58,237 nucleotides of DNA from Paenibacillus sp. JCM 18996 (GCA_001313085.1 BBFE01000020.1:1-58237), one strand, 5' to 3'; shown: positions 9,236-19,740, counted from the first letter of the stretch. Notes: a model not told the origin generated them from the letters alone. Translations and numbers: made by a program.

Positions 9236-10950
9236 TTAACCGTCCAATACGTTCGGATTCGCATGCAGCATCGGTATGGTCGGCGGAACCGGCACATCGG
9301 GTTGTACAGCATTGTTTACAAGCGCGTCCTGCGTTTGCAGATTTAACACATGGTGAAACACCTCGTCGATCGTAGCCACCGGAATGACTTCAAGACCGTT
9401 CAGATTAGCGAAAATGTCCTGCCAGTTCTCTTGAGGTATGATAACCTTGCTTGCACCCGCTTGAAACGCGGCCTCCACTTTCGCCACGACGCCGCCGATC
9501 GGTTTCACATAGCCGTGGATGCTAACCTCGCCTGTCATGGCTACCCGGTTGTCCACCGGAATTCTCAACATTGCGGAAGTGATCGCGGTCGCCATGGAAA
9601 TCCCCGCTGACGGCCCGTCGATAGGAATCCCTCCCGGAAAGTTGATATGAAGGTCGAAATCGTCCGGCTGGAGGCCAAACCTTTTTTAATACGGTAAGGA
9701 CATTATCCACGGATCCGCGGGCCATGCTTTTACGCCGCAGCGTTCTTGAACCGCCGCCCATTTCCTCTTCTTCCACTACGCCTGTGATCATCACTTTCCC
9801 TGTCCCCGGCAGCGCCGTGCGCTGTGCTGTCACTTCAATTTCGAGCAGCGTACCCAGGTTCGGGCCGTATACCGCCAGTCCGTTGACATACCCGATTTGC
9901 GGCTGGGAAGGAATTTTCTTCTCGGGCCTCGGAGACAGCTGCGAAGAGTTGACAACCCACTCAATGTCCCCGGCAGAAATTTCACTGCGTTTGTCCGTCA
10001 AAGCCAATCCTGCGGCAAGCTGGATAATGTTCACAGCCTCGCGGCCGTTCGTAGCATATTTCTTCACCACTTCGATGGCCCCTTTATTTACGGGAAAGCC
10101 GATTTTGTGAAGGGAGTTCTCCGCGATATCGGCAATCTCCCCCGGGAGCAGCGGGCGGAAGAAAATTTCCATGCAGCGGGAACGGATAGCCGGAGGAATC
10201 TCCTGCGGCGTGCGCGTAGTAGCTCCCACAAGTCTGAAATCGGCCGGCAGCCCATTCTGGAAAATATCGTGTATATAGCCCGGGATATTCGTGTCCTCGG
10301 AATTGTAATAGGCACTTTCCAAGAACACCTTACGGTCTTCCAGTACCTTTAATAATTTATTCATTTGGATCGGATGCAATTCGCCGATTTCGTCGATAAA
10401 CAGTATGCCGCCATGAGCTTTGGTCACTGCACCCGGCTTTGGTTGGGGAATGCCCGCTACCCCCATCGCCCCCGCCCCTTGGTAAATAGGGTCGTGGACG
10501 GATCCGATCAGCGGGTCCGCTATCCCCCTCTCGTCAAAACGCGCTGTAGTGGCGTCAATCTCGGTAAACTTGGCGTCGAACCTGAAAGGGGAACCGGAAT
10601 TTTTCTTTGCCTCCTCAAGCACTACTCTAGCGGCGGCCGTCTTCCCCACGCCCGGAGGCCCGTAAATGATCACATGCTGCGGGTTCGGTCCGCACAATGC
10701 GGCCTTCAGCGTGCGCAGACCTTCCTTTTGTCCGACGATGTCCGACATGGCGGAAGGCCTCGTCTTCTCGGCCAGCGGCTTGCTCAATGAGACGGAGCGC
10801 AGCTTGCGGAGCTTTTCCATCTCTTTTCTCGATTCTTTATCGACGGCAGACCGGTTCGTCTGCTGGTTGCGGAGCAAATTCCAGAAGTACAACCCTATGA
10901 CAATAGCGAAAAAAAACCTGAATCAGCATAAGTATCAAGCTTAAAGTCAT
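9236..10950 (-). CDS. lonB: ATP-dependent protease LonB
   Basis: The membrane-anchored, sporulation-associated Lon of Bacillus relatives. An N-terminal hydrophobic segment (LILMLIQVFFAIVIGLYFW) precedes the AAA+ domain with [13 protein letters not shown] and ILFIDEIGEL, then a Lon protease domain with the serine in IDGPSAG and the lysine in GGVVAKVEAAFQAG. Extra bases occur in the A7 run 10910-10916, just after the anchor, and in the run 9682-9687, where the corrected reading is LKRFGLQPDDF. The start at 10950 follows GGAGGTAG. It lies upstream of lonA with 131 bases between. Confidence 0.93.
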
Positions 10951-11077
10951 CTTTACACTACCTCCTGCACATGGTCACTAAACATGCTAATACATGGTAG
11001 TATAACCGCTCCGCCCCCCTGTTAATCGAAGATTTGCCAACACGCAAAAAAAAGAAGTCACTCCGGGGTGTCTTACA

Positions 11078-11110
11078 AAGTAAAACCGGAACGCGATTAC
11101 GTCCCGGTTT
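11078..11110 (-). terminator. probable terminator
   Basis: AAACCGG and CCGGTTT pair across a 14-base loop, and T4 follows on the minus strand. It lies just past the small gene ending at 11128. Confidence 0.5.
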
Positions 11111-11127
11111 CTTGTTAAAGGATGCTT

Positions 11128-11378
11128 TTATTTATGCAGCTGCAAGGAAAGGAGCGCGCTCATGCTCAGCAGTTCATCGTTCTCTTCACTCAGCCGTTGA
11201 TTTTCTTCCAAAAGCTCTTCTTTTTTCATGAGTTAACGCGTTCAGCGCGGTCAGCAGCTCGGGCATCCATTTAAACGCCATCTCTTTGGCTATGGCACCG
11301 GACAAGCAGTCACTTTCAAGAATATCCAAGGCGTTCTGCACAGATTCAAGCTTTTTTGGCGAATTGATCGACAGACAT
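11128..11378 (-). CDS. small conserved protein, unknown function
   Basis: About 83 residues when two indels are corrected (T6 run near 11352-11357 and an A run near 11224). The reading is MSVDQFAKKLESVQNALDIL, then a helical stretch ending in EENDELLSMSALLSLQLHK. The ATG at 11378 has AAAGGGGG upstream, and a terminator-like hairpin follows. Heptad-like Leu spacing near the end suggests a short coiled coil. I do not recognise the family. It is transcribed away from the XRE regulator at 11539. Confidence 0.6.
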
Positions 11379-11466
11379 GGATCTTATCCCCCTTTAAAAA
11401 AATATTACAGCAGCTTTTAGACATAAAGGAATGTATCACAGGGTTTACGAAAGTGTCAAGTATGTA

Positions 11467-11507
11467 TTACAATTCTTTTGTTTTCATTTTTTGCTTTCAT
11501 ATTGTAA
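11467..11507. promoter_or_regulatory. inverted repeat upstream of XRE gene
   Basis: TTACAAT (11467-11473) and ATTGTAA (11501-11507) form an inverted repeat in the divergent region before the XRE-type regulator. TTTGAC and the ribosome site AAAGGAGG follow. It is a candidate autoregulatory operator, by position only. Confidence 0.35.
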
Positions 11508-11538
11508 GCTAGTATTTGACAAAAGGAGGAGTCCACCC

Positions 11539-11964
11539 GTGTCCGAGTTAGGCCGTTTACTAAGACAGCTTAGAGGTAAAGAGTCTTTGAGGGATATCAG
11601 CCGTAAAGCGGGACTGAGCCATACCTACCTGAACATTATCGAAAAAAGGCGTCGACCCGCGGTCCGGAAATCCCATCAAGCCTACTCCCGAAACGCTCCG
11701 CATTTTATCCCAAACATACGGGTTCCCCTATGAAGAGCTGATGAAACTCTCAGGCTATCTTGACGATACAAGCGCGGAGGATGCCGGCGGACCGCTGTCT
11801 CCGCTTTCGGACGAACATACGCTGGAGCTGGAGAACGTTCTGCAAAGGGCGGATTTGGTTTTTTTAAAGGGAAGGGTCTGAACGAGGCCGAACGCCAAAG
11901 AATTATGGATATGCTGACGCTGCTGTTCCACGAATCTGTGGAGGACGAAAAAAAAGATTCCTGA
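11539..11964 (+). CDS. XRE-family helix-turn-helix regulator
   Basis: A GTG start at 11539 follows AAAGGAGG. The first 65 residues are a Cro/CI-type HTH domain: LRQLRGKESLRDISRKAGLS then HTYLNIIEKG. The remaining roughly 75 residues are acidic and helical, as in ImmR-like or SinR-like regulators with a partner-binding tail. Extra bases sit in the A6 run at 11641 and the T7 run at 11859-11865. The corrected product is about 141 residues. The next gene on the strand is ImmA/IrrE-like, which suggests a regulator/antirepressor pair. Confidence 0.8.
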
Positions 11965-12084
11965 ATTTCGTGATACTTTTCGATCTCGGGGTGTCTTACT
12001 ATATGAAACGAATTCCCCTGCAAAAAACAAACCGTTGTTTGCGGAGCTGCGTACATATTTTTTTCTTTGTCAGGAGTGATAAAA

Positions 12085-12426
12085 GTGAATTATGAGGATA
12101 AGATTAAACACGTCTTTGACAGCTATGATACCTCTGATCCATTCGAGCTTGCGAGATATTTGAATATCAGGATCACTTATTTTGATTTTGAGAGTACAGT
12201 GTACGGCTACTATACTCCGCTGTTGTCGACAAACCACATTATCATCAGCGAGAGCCTCTCGCCGGAAGATCAGGAGAAGGTGTGCGATCACCTAGTGGCC
12301 CATCACATTCTTAACACAGGCACTGAATTTTGTCTGGATAAAAGCTGTTACGCCGGATTGGAGAGAGAAACGAAATTCTCCAGGTCTCTATTTCCCCGTA
12401 AAAGCAACTCTCTTTTCTGGTTGTAA
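12085..12426 (+). CDS. ImmA/IrrE-like protein with altered zinc motif
   Basis: A GTG start at 12085, eight bases after GGAG. The 113 residues resemble short ImmA/IrrE proteins that follow XRE regulators: PFELARYLNIRI, then a beta-rich part, then the region that normally holds HExxH. Here that region reads CDHLVAHHILN, with both His kept at the right spacing but Glu replaced by Leu. A single indel cannot produce this change. After residue 95 the sequence departs from the family, and a frameshift there is possible. If real, the protein is probably catalytically inactive. Confidence 0.6.
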   Translation: MNYEDKIKHVFDSYDTSDPFELARYLNIRITYFDFESTVYGYYTPLLSTNHIIISESLSPEDQEKVCDHLVAHHILNTGTEFCLDKSCYAGLERETKFSRSLFPRKSNSLFWL

Positions 12427-12434
12427 TTGCAGTT

Positions 12435-13183
12435 CTAACGGAAATCGTCCGGTACATTGGGTTCACTATGCGGTGTTGTCTTTCGTTCCTCCGCTATGCA
12501 ATAATGGCTTAACCATATGACTTTGGCGTCCAACACAATATGCGCGGCCATCGGCAGCCATAAGCTGCCGGTTGACCAGTACAGCACGCTCAGCAGTAAT
12601 CCCGACACCGTTTGAGGAAGCAAATTTTTTTTGATGCCTTGGTCATAATGGGCTATACCGAATACGACGCTGCTGATGGCCAAGCTGTACAGCAGATTCA
12701 GATGAAGCGTCGAGACCAAATAAAAAAGTCATAAAGGCACGGAAGACCACCTCTTCACCGATCCCCACTGAGAAGGCTACCGGCAAGAACAGAAGCTGCT
12801 CTCTTCGGGTGGTCGGATAGATGAACGACCGCTTATGATACGCCTGCAAAAAAATTCTTTTCGGAATGATTTGGAGCGGAGCAATAATAAGGGAGCAAAC
12901 TCAGTGACCGCCAAATATAGAAGGACCGCTGCAGGATAGATGACAGCCTGGACGCCGCTTAAAGCCGGCCGTTCCAGATAGAGGATTTGTACGGGAGACA
13001 TTGGCGTAAGCACAAGCAGCACTTGTCCCCACAGAAGAGCAATGACGAACAGGTATTTTCCAAATTTGGGAATTTCACTGTCCGTTTTTTTTGCATTCTG
13101 GGAGTAAGGAGCGGTTTTACAACAAATATAAACAATAGAAGTATGATCAGCACTATGTGTTCATCGGACAAGATCATCACCAT
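12435..13183 (-). CDS. CPBP-family intramembrane protease (CAAX/Abi type)
   Basis: A multi-pass membrane protein of the CPBP/Rce1 family. Key motifs are EEVVFR (EExxxR), FGIAHYDQG (FxxxH) and AAHIVLDAKV near the end, spread over several frames. Hydrophobic segments include HIVLIILLLFIFVVKPLL at the N-terminus and LALGV-like stretches later. At least three indels are needed, for example at the runs near 12722, 12848 and 13055. The start is uncertain: ATG at 13183 or 13177. It converges on the ImmA-like gene with only eight bases between. Confidence 0.75.
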
Positions 13184-13268
13184 CCACTGCGTTATTCGAC
13201 ACTGCATTCAAGGCCTGCAGATGCCGTGTAGCGGTCAAAACATATTAAGACAAAAGCGCGGGTTCTTC

Positions 13269-13316
13269 AAAAAAAAGCTGTTGCTGCGACAGAATTGGAT
13301 CTGCCGCAGCAACAGC
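13269..13316 (-). terminator. rho-independent terminator of ispG
   Basis: A 12-base perfect stem GCTGTTGCTGCG / CGCAGCAACAGC is followed on the minus strand by T8, about 15 bases after the ispG stop. Confidence 0.92.
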
Positions 13317-13330
13317 CCAGAAATAATGGA

Positions 13331-14430
13331 TTAATGCCTGCGCCCCGGAATAACTCCAGTTTCCTCATAACCTTCAACGATAATGTCAATTTCCTTCTTC
13401 AGCTCGTTCAGCAGCTCCGCTTCCGGCACTTTTCTCACCATCTCTCCATAGCGAAACAGCATTCCCTCGCCTCTCGCTCCGGCTATGCCGATGTCGGCTT
13501 CTCTGGCTTCCCCAGGCCCGTTCACCGCGCATCCCAGAACAGAAACTTTAATAGGTACCTTCAGTTTGGAGATATACTCCTCCACTTCATTGGCAATAGA
13601 GAACAGGTCGATGTCCAGCCGCCCGCAGGTTGGGCAGGATATGAGCGTTGCGGCATTTGTTATCAGTCCGAACGTCTTCAGCAGTTCTCTGGCTACCCTT
13701 ACTTCTTCAACCGGATCCGCGCTTAGAGAGATTCTCACCGTGGAACCTAGCCCCATGCTTAGCAGCGCACCGATTCCGGCTGAGCTTTTCACCGTACCGG
13801 AGAACAGCGTTCCGGCTTCCGTGATCCCCAAATGGAGCGGATAGCGGAAGGCTTGGGCCGCTTTCGTATAAGCCTCGATAGCCATCGGAACATTGGAGGC
13901 TTTCAGAGAAACGATGATATCGCGGAAATCTAATTCCTCCAGGATTCCAATATGGTACAGGGCGCTTTCCACCATTGCATCCGCTGTCGGATAGCCGTAT
14001 TTCTCCAGCAGATGGTTCTCCAAAGAACCGGCGTTAACTCCGATACGAATCGGAATACCGCGCTCTTTGCAGGCCTTAACAACGGCTTCCACTTTTTTTT
14101 CGCGCCGTCCGATATTGCCCGGGTTAATGCGGACCTTGTCCACTCCGTTCTCGATCGCGGCCAGCGCGAGACGGTAATCGAAGTGAATATCCGCCACCAA
14201 CGGAATCGAGATGCGCCTCTTGATTTCCTTAATGGCTTCCGCAGCCTCTTTATTGTTGACAGTGACTCGCACAATTTGGCAGCCCGCTTCTTCCAGGCGG
14301 TGAATCTCGCCACGGTGGCCTCCACGTCGGCTGTCTTGGTCGTACACATGCTCTGGATAATCACTTCATTGCTTCCGCCGATGGTCAAGTTCCCCACCTT
14401 CACCGGAACCGTTTCTGTTCTCTGAAACAT
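13331..14430 (-). CDS. ispG: 4-hydroxy-3-methylbut-2-enyl diphosphate synthase
   Basis: A 4Fe-4S enzyme of the MEP isoprenoid pathway, converting MEcPP to HMBPP. The N-terminal TIM-barrel part ([27 protein letters not shown]) and the C-terminal iron-sulfur part are clear, with cysteines in ISCPTCGR and [12 protein letters not shown]. One base is missing near 14308 in the reading [14 protein letters not shown] chose the ATG at 14430 ([12 protein letters not shown]) because GGGGAGAG lies upstream and family members start there. It has its own strong terminator and sits between clpX and the CPBP gene, unlike the Bacillus order. Confidence 0.95.
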
Positions 14431-14523
14431 GCAAGTCTCTCCCCTGACACCAAACATCCTCCGCTCCTTGGCAGGTCTGGAAACCATGCCGAGGATTGGA
14501 GGTGTAAGGGTTGTATTCACTTA

Positions 14524-15788
14524 TTAAGCACTTTCTTCTTTCTTCTTGCCTGACGGTTCTTCTTTAAGGATCAGTGTCGGAGTGACTTTCTCCTTCACCG
14601 TTTCTTCAGTGACCGTGCACGAAGTTATGTCGTTTCTGGATGGGACTTCGAACATCACGTCGAGCATTATGCTTTCAATAATGGCCCGTAATCCGCGGGC
14701 GCCGTATTGCGCTTGATCGCCTCTTTGGCGATCGCGTCAAGCGCGCCTTGATTGAATTCCAGAGCTACATTATCCATATCAAGCATCTTCTGGTACTGCT
14801 TGACCAAAGCGTTCTTCGGTTCCGTCAGAATGCGGACCAAAGCATCCTCGTCGAGCGGCTCCAAAGTGGAGATAACCGGCAGACGGCCTACAAATTCGGG
14901 GATCAATCCGAATTTCAACAGGTCTTCCGGAAGCACCATGGAGAGATACTCGCCAGGTTTCAAATCCACTTTGTTCATATCGCTCCGAAACCGATGACTT
15001 TCTTGCCGATCCGGCGTTTAATAATGGATTCAAGTCCATCAAACGCGCCGCCGCAGATAAAGAGAATGTTTGTCGTATCAATCTGGATAAATTCCTGATG
15101 CGGATGCTTTCGGCCGCCTTGCGGAGGTACCGAAGCTACAGTGCCTTCAAGTATTTTGAGCAGCGCCTGCTGTACCCCTTCTCCGGAGACGTCACGTGTA
15201 ATGGACGGGTTCTCGGATTTGCGGGCCACCTTATCGATTTCATCAATATAGATAATGCCGCGCTCGGCTTTTTTCCACATCATAATCAGCAGCCTGAATC
15301 AGCTTCAGAAGGATATTCTCTACGTCCTCGCCGACATAGCCTGCCTCCGTCAATGAAGTGGCGTCCGCAATGGCAAAAGGAACATTGAGGATTTTGGCCA
15401 GCGTTTGCGCAAGCAAGGTTTTCCCGCTTCCCGTAGGACCCAGCAGCATGATATTGCTCTTCTGCAGCTCGACATCCTCCAGCTTGTTTTGGGAGTTAAT
15501 CCGCTTGTAGTGGTTGTACACCGCAACGGAGAGAGACTTCTTCGCCTGGTCTTGACCGATTACATACTGATCCAGAATCGTGCGGATTTCCTTCGGTTTC
15601 GGAACATCCTTCAGATCCAGCTCTTCATCATGGCCTAACTCTTCTTCGACGATTTCCGTGCACAATTCAATGCACTCGTCACAAATATATACACCCGGTC
15701 CGGCTACAAGCTTGCGCACCTGATCCTGGGATTTTCCGCAAAAAAAAGAACACTTCAGCTGGCCCTTTTCATCGTTAAATTTAAACAT
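14524..15788 (-). CDS. clpX: ClpX, ATP-binding subunit of ClpXP
   Basis: A AAA+ unfoldase that feeds ClpP. The N-terminal zinc-binding domain is followed by Walker [16 protein letters not shown], Walker [10 protein letters not shown], the pore region and [13 protein letters not shown] sensor residues. The family reads CSFCGK, but here a T8 run gives CSFFCGK, so the first zinc knuckle is C-x3-C, perhaps from three extra bases. Frameshifts lie in the run 15269-15274 and near 14985 and 14700 (one missing G each). The gene is 15 bases upstream of clpP's stop boundary and is probably cotranscribed with clpP. Confidence 0.95.
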
Positions 15789-15802
15789 TGGATCACTCCT
15801 CT

Positions 15803-16393
15803 TTATTTCAAATCGCTGCGAGTGATAACCTCGTCAATCAAGCCGTAGGCTTTGGCTTCCTCAGCGCTCATAAAGTTATCCCGGTCCGTATCCCTATCGA
15901 TCTTCTCATAAGGCTGTCCGGTTCTCTCAACATAGATGTTATTCAACTTTTCCTTGGTCTTGAGTATCCAATCCGCGTGGATTTTAATATCCGCAGCTTG
16001 GCCGCGCACTCCTCCCAAAGGCTGATGAATCATCACTTCGCTGTTCGGCAGCGCGAAACGCTTCCCTTTGGCACCTGCGGTAAGAAGCAGCGAGCCCATA
16101 CTTGCGGCCATTCCGACGCAGATGGTGGAAACGTCCGGCTTGATGAACTGCATCGTGTCATAGATGCCTAACCCTGCGGTGACGGACCCGCCCGGAGAGT
16201 TGATGTACAAGTGGATATCCTTCTCGGGATCCTGCGCCGCCAGGAACAGCAGTTGGGCAATGACCAGGTTGGCAACGTCGTCATCTATAGCACTACCGAT
16301 AAAGATAATGCGATCTTTCAGTAAACGCGAGTAGATATCGTAGGAACGCTCCCCACGGTTTTCCTGCTCGACCACCATAGGTATAAGACTCAT
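15803..16393 (-). CDS. clpP: ClpP proteolytic subunit
   Basis: The serine peptidase of ClpXP/ClpCP. The 196-residue protein is intact and shows the catalytic serine in [11 protein letters not shown], the histidine in MIHQPLGG and the aspartate in [15 protein letters not shown]. The start at 16393 ([10 protein letters not shown]) follows AAGGGG at good distance. It lies between tig and clpX, the order common in many bacteria but not in Bacillus subtilis, where clpP is elsewhere. Confidence 0.97.
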   Translation of the reverse strand: MSLIPMVVEQENRGERSYDIYSRLLKDRIIFIGSAIDDDVANLVIAQLLFLAAQDPEKDIHLYINSPGGSVTAGLGIYDTMQFIKPDVSTICVGMAASMGSLLLTAGAKGKRFALPNSEVMIHQPLGGVRGQAADIKIHADWILKTKEKLNNIYVERTGQPYEKIDRDTDRDNFMSAEEAKAYGLIDEVITRSDLK

Positions 16394-16606
16394 TGTTACA
16401 ACCCCTTCTTTAATGTAAAGAATATGGCTTCCTCCGCAAAAGAATACCATGCGAATCGCAAAGTGCTTATTATTGATTTTACCACGTTTGAAAGGTAAAG
16501 TCATTTTTTTTCGCACAAGCACTTTCCATTTTTTTTAGGGTAAAACAAAGGCACGCAGTCCAGCACGTGCCCTTTTCTATCTTATGTTAGCTTCTTGTGA
16601 TGGTTG

Positions 16607-17896
16607 TTATTTCGCGTTCTCGACCAGGAAGTCTACTGTTTTCTTAACCTTAAAGTCGTTTTTTTCAAAACGTCCAGGTTTCCGTTTGCGGCGAATATGC
16701 CGCGAAGTTCTTCGACGGAACGCTCTGTATTCTGTGTCATTTTCTCAAGCTCTGCATCCAGCTCTTCTTCGGAAAGCTCGATGTTTTCTTTCTCCGCGAT
16801 GGTCTCAAGAACAAGATTGTTGCGCACACGCTTGGAAGCGTCGCCTCTCATCTGTTCTCTCAGAGCGGCTTCATCCTGGCCGGAGAACTGATAATACAAC
16901 TCTACGTTCAGTCCTTGGGCCTGCAGCCGGTTGCCGAACTCCTGGACCATCTGGTCGATTTCGCTTTCGATCATTATGTCCGGAATTTCCACTTGTGCGT
17001 TCTCGGATACTTTCTCCACTACGGCATTTTCAAATTCTCTAAGGGCTTCCGCCTGCTTGCTTTCCTGGAGCTTCTTCTCAATATCTTTCTTGTACTCGTC
17101 CAAAGTTTCAAATTCGCTGACATCCAGTGCAAACTCGTCGTCCAATGCAGGAAGGTTTTTTTTGCGCTTGATTTCATGAAGCTTCACTTTGAATATGGCG
17201 GCCTTGCCTTTCAGGTCCTCGGAGTGATAGTTCTCAGGGAAGGTGACTTCAACGTCCTTCTGATCCCCGGTCTCCATACCTACGACTTGCTCTTCGAAGC
17301 CTGGAATGAAGTTGCCGGACCCAAGCTCAAGAGAATATCTTTCAGCTTGTCCGCCTTCAAAAGCCTCGCCGTCCACAAAGCCTTCGAAATCGATAATGAC
17401 TACGTCGCCGTCAGCCGCCGCGCCTTCTTCAACGACAACAAGCTCAGCGTGACGCTCCTGCATGCGCTTTAGTTCAGCTTCCACGTCTTCTGCGGTTACA
17501 GCAGCTTCTTTCTTCTCGACTTCCACGCCTTTGTATTCGCCTAAAGTGACTTCGGGCTTGACCATGACCTTCGCTTTGAATTTCAGCGGCTGTCCTTTGG
17601 CGAATTGCTCGATGTCCACTTCCGGACGATCCACAGGCTCGATCCCCGTTTCCTTTACGGCTTCGACATAAGCTTCAGGAAGAATGATATCCAGTGCGTC
17701 CTGATAAAGGCTTTCGACACCGAACTTCGCTTCGAATATCGGGCGTGGCACTTTTCCTTTACGGAAACCAGGCACGTTCAGCTTGGTCGCAACTTTCTTG
17801 AAAGCTTTGTCCAATGCTTGTGCGACTTGCTGCTCGTCCACTTCAATATCTAGAACCCCGAGGTTCTTCTCTATTTTTTTCCCAGCTTGCTTTCAT
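16607..17896 (-). CDS. tig: trigger factor
   Basis: A ribosome-bound chaperone with prolyl isomerase activity. The ribosome-binding N-domain has the signature [12 protein letters not shown], the FKBP-like PPIase domain follows from about residue 150 ([15 protein letters not shown]), and the C-terminal arms are helical. Extra bases in the T7 runs 17874-17880 and 16659-16665 disturb the first few residues and the last 20. Corrected, the ends read [20 protein letters not shown] and [13 protein letters not shown]. The start at 17896 follows GGAGGGG. Confidence 0.95.
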
Positions 17897-18053
17897 TTTA
17901 TGCTTTCCCCTCCAGAAATTGTCCAAAACTTTCGAAGTTTTGTAACGTTTCACGTGCTCAGCTATACGGTCGATACCCACCCTTGGGCAATTATAACCAT
18001 TATATTATAACCAGACGACCGTCGCTTTTCAAGGCATGTTTTTTGTTACGAAT

Positions 18054-18991
18054 TCAGATTGTAGGCATGACAGTTTTCAGAAAATGTTTCATTGTGCGCG
18101 AGGCTTGCTCCCAATGGAACGACAATTCGGCCGTGATGCCGTACATTTGCTGTATTTCCTCAGGTTCGGCGGGCTGCTGCATCACTTCGAGCAATGCCAG
18201 ATGAAGCGCCCCAGCCAGGCGTCGGTGGCGTCTGTGGGCTGTTTTAGAATCTGATAATAAACCGTGGTCCCATAAATATAAGCCAGAAATTCATTCCACA
18301 CCTGCCCGGCAAAATAACCCAGCGTGGGATTGTTGATTTCGCTGATTTCCTGGACGCGAGCCATGATTTCCGTAATCTGGGACGGGAATTCATCGAAGTG
18401 TGCCGGCACGTCCTGCAGGTCGATCGTCACTTGTCCGCCCGGTTTGGGAATTTGCAGCACCTCCGCCGCTCCTCTTGCTTTTAGCGTCTGGAGCACCTTG
18501 AATTGTAATAAGGGATGACGCGGCTGGGTCTGCACCCATTGTTCGAGGGACGCGTTTATAGAAGGATGCTTGACGTAAATCAGTTGTTCTAGGGCGAGCA
18601 TCTGTTTTTTTCCGGCGAAGTCGGATCGCGAAGCATGGAAAGGAGTTTTTTTCGGCATACTTGTCGTCCTCTCCTTCTTTCTCATGCACAATTCCCCGGA
18701 ACAAGTCGGCTTCGGACCAGTCTTCCTCCTCTTCTCCCGCCACAAAATGGCTTTCGGGAAACATGGTCTGCAGCCAATTGAGCAAAGCCTGCCATTCCTG
18801 CCCGGTCTCCACGTCCCCTCCGCTGCACTGAAGCAAAAAAGTGAAGAAGCTTGATCGCTTCGAGGTATCTCTCCGTCTCCAGCATCCGGGTCAGTTCCAC
18901 TTGGTAATATTCTATAGTTCTTGGGAGAAGTATGATCTTCTCTTCTGTGCGGCGCGATATAGGGATCACCTTCTTCCAGTAGAGGAGTCAT
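18054..18991 (-). CDS. conserved hypothetical protein, about 310 residues
   Basis: Assembled from several frames: TIEYYQVELTRMLETERYLE, then an acidic stretch (VAGEEEEDWSEADLF), then a helical C-half ending ASRTMKHFLKTVMPTI. Helix pairs and spacing suggest a TPR-like helical repeat protein, but I do not recognise the family firmly. The ATG at 18991 has AGGAGA 13 bases upstream. A GTG at 18969 is an alternative if the first indel is ignored. Indels lie near 18650, 18835 and 18215. It is on the same strand as tig, 158 bases upstream of it. Confidence 0.65.
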
Positions 18992-19238
18992 TGCCCGCGA
19001 ATGTTCTCCTGAGGTTCGTAACTGCAAGTGTACTTCATTGGGGAAAGGAAATCAAAACTATGGGCACAGCAAGTGAAAAAAATGTCGGTAAAGGAGGACG
19101 AAGCCGCAGGATATGGATTGAAATATGTGGAGATAGAAGATTGGTGAAAAGAACAATCCGCATACGGGAATAGTACAGTCCGCGTATACGGCGGGTGTCT
19201 GACCAAATTTTCATAAAATTCGGTCTTTACTTTACCAG

Positions 19239-19267
19239 TTGCTTTTATGATTTCCCTGTGATAATAT
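19239..19267 (+). promoter_or_regulatory. tRNA-Arg promoter
   Basis: TTGCTT (19239-19244) and TAATAT (19262-19267) with a 17-base spacer, 28 bases before the tRNA. Confidence 0.7.
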
Positions 19268-19295
19268 AACTCATGTTTCACTGCAAAAAAATTGT

Positions 19296-19369
19296 GTCCC
19301 AGTAGCTCAGCTGGATAGAGCACTCGCCTTCTAAGCGAGTTGTCGGGGGTTCGAATCCCTCCTGGGACG
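19296..19369 (+). tRNA. tRNA-Arg, anticodon TCT
   Basis: A 74-base cloverleaf. The acceptor stem is GTCCCAG / CTGGGAC with discriminator G. The D arm contains AGCTGGATA, the anticodon stem CTCGC / GCGAG frames loop CTTCTAA with anticodon TCT, and the T arm carries TTCGAAT. No CCA is encoded. A promoter precedes it and a terminator follows. Confidence 0.96.
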
Positions 19370-19378
19370 TAAATGAGA

Positions 19379-19408
19379 AACGCAGGCCGTTTAGGTCTGC
19401 GTTTTTTT
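19379..19408 (+). terminator. terminator of the tRNA-Arg gene
   Basis: AACGCAGGCC pairs with GGTCTGCGTT (one G-T pair), followed by a T run, nine bases after the tRNA. Confidence 0.9.
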
Positions 19409-19417
19409 GCGTTCCGG

Positions 19418-19525
19418 GAGCTGATGAGAACCCTCGACGACGGGGGACGTCGCAGCTCACCGGGCGGGCCGTTCATGCCTCGACCAAGCGGAGTCGCCAG
19501 CTCCATCGGACCCCTTGTCCGATGG
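19418..19525. other. GC-rich stretch with two stem-loops, no gene
   Basis: First stem: GAGCTG (19418-19423) with CAGCTC (19453-19458), enclosing CGACG / CGTCG (19435-19439 / 19448-19452). Second stem: CCATCGGA (19503-19510) with TCCGATGG (19518-19525). The stretch is richer in G+C than the flanking sequence and has no convincing reading frame. It may be a small structured RNA or a spacer. Evidence is pairing only. Confidence 0.35.
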
Positions 19526-19740
19526 CGACGCGTATCCCTCCGCAAACAAATTTCACCCTATAGATTGTATTTTCTACAATAGAATGAGTGGAAACTGGCA
19601 CTGTCATTGGGCAGTACTGCAAAAAAATACAACAATTTTGCCGAATGCGCGCTAAATCTTATTGGATTATCGAGTTCTATTTTTTGCCTGAAAACAACGC
19701 CTCACTGCAAAAAAAACGATTCAATCGGACAGACATTAAC

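Noticed and set aside
7038..10892. Several plus-strand frames of 80-180 codons opposite lonA and lonB
   Set aside because: They mirror highly conserved minus-strand coding sequence, break at different places and lack ribosome sites.
19418..19460. CTGATGAG resembles the hammerhead ribozyme core
   Set aside because: The required GAAA element and the third stem are absent at the right places.
18988..19545. A long minus-strand frame of 185 codons across the tRNA-Arg gene
   Set aside because: It reads the tRNA as protein (VPGGIRTPDNSLRRRVLYP), a well-known false frame, and has no ribosome site.
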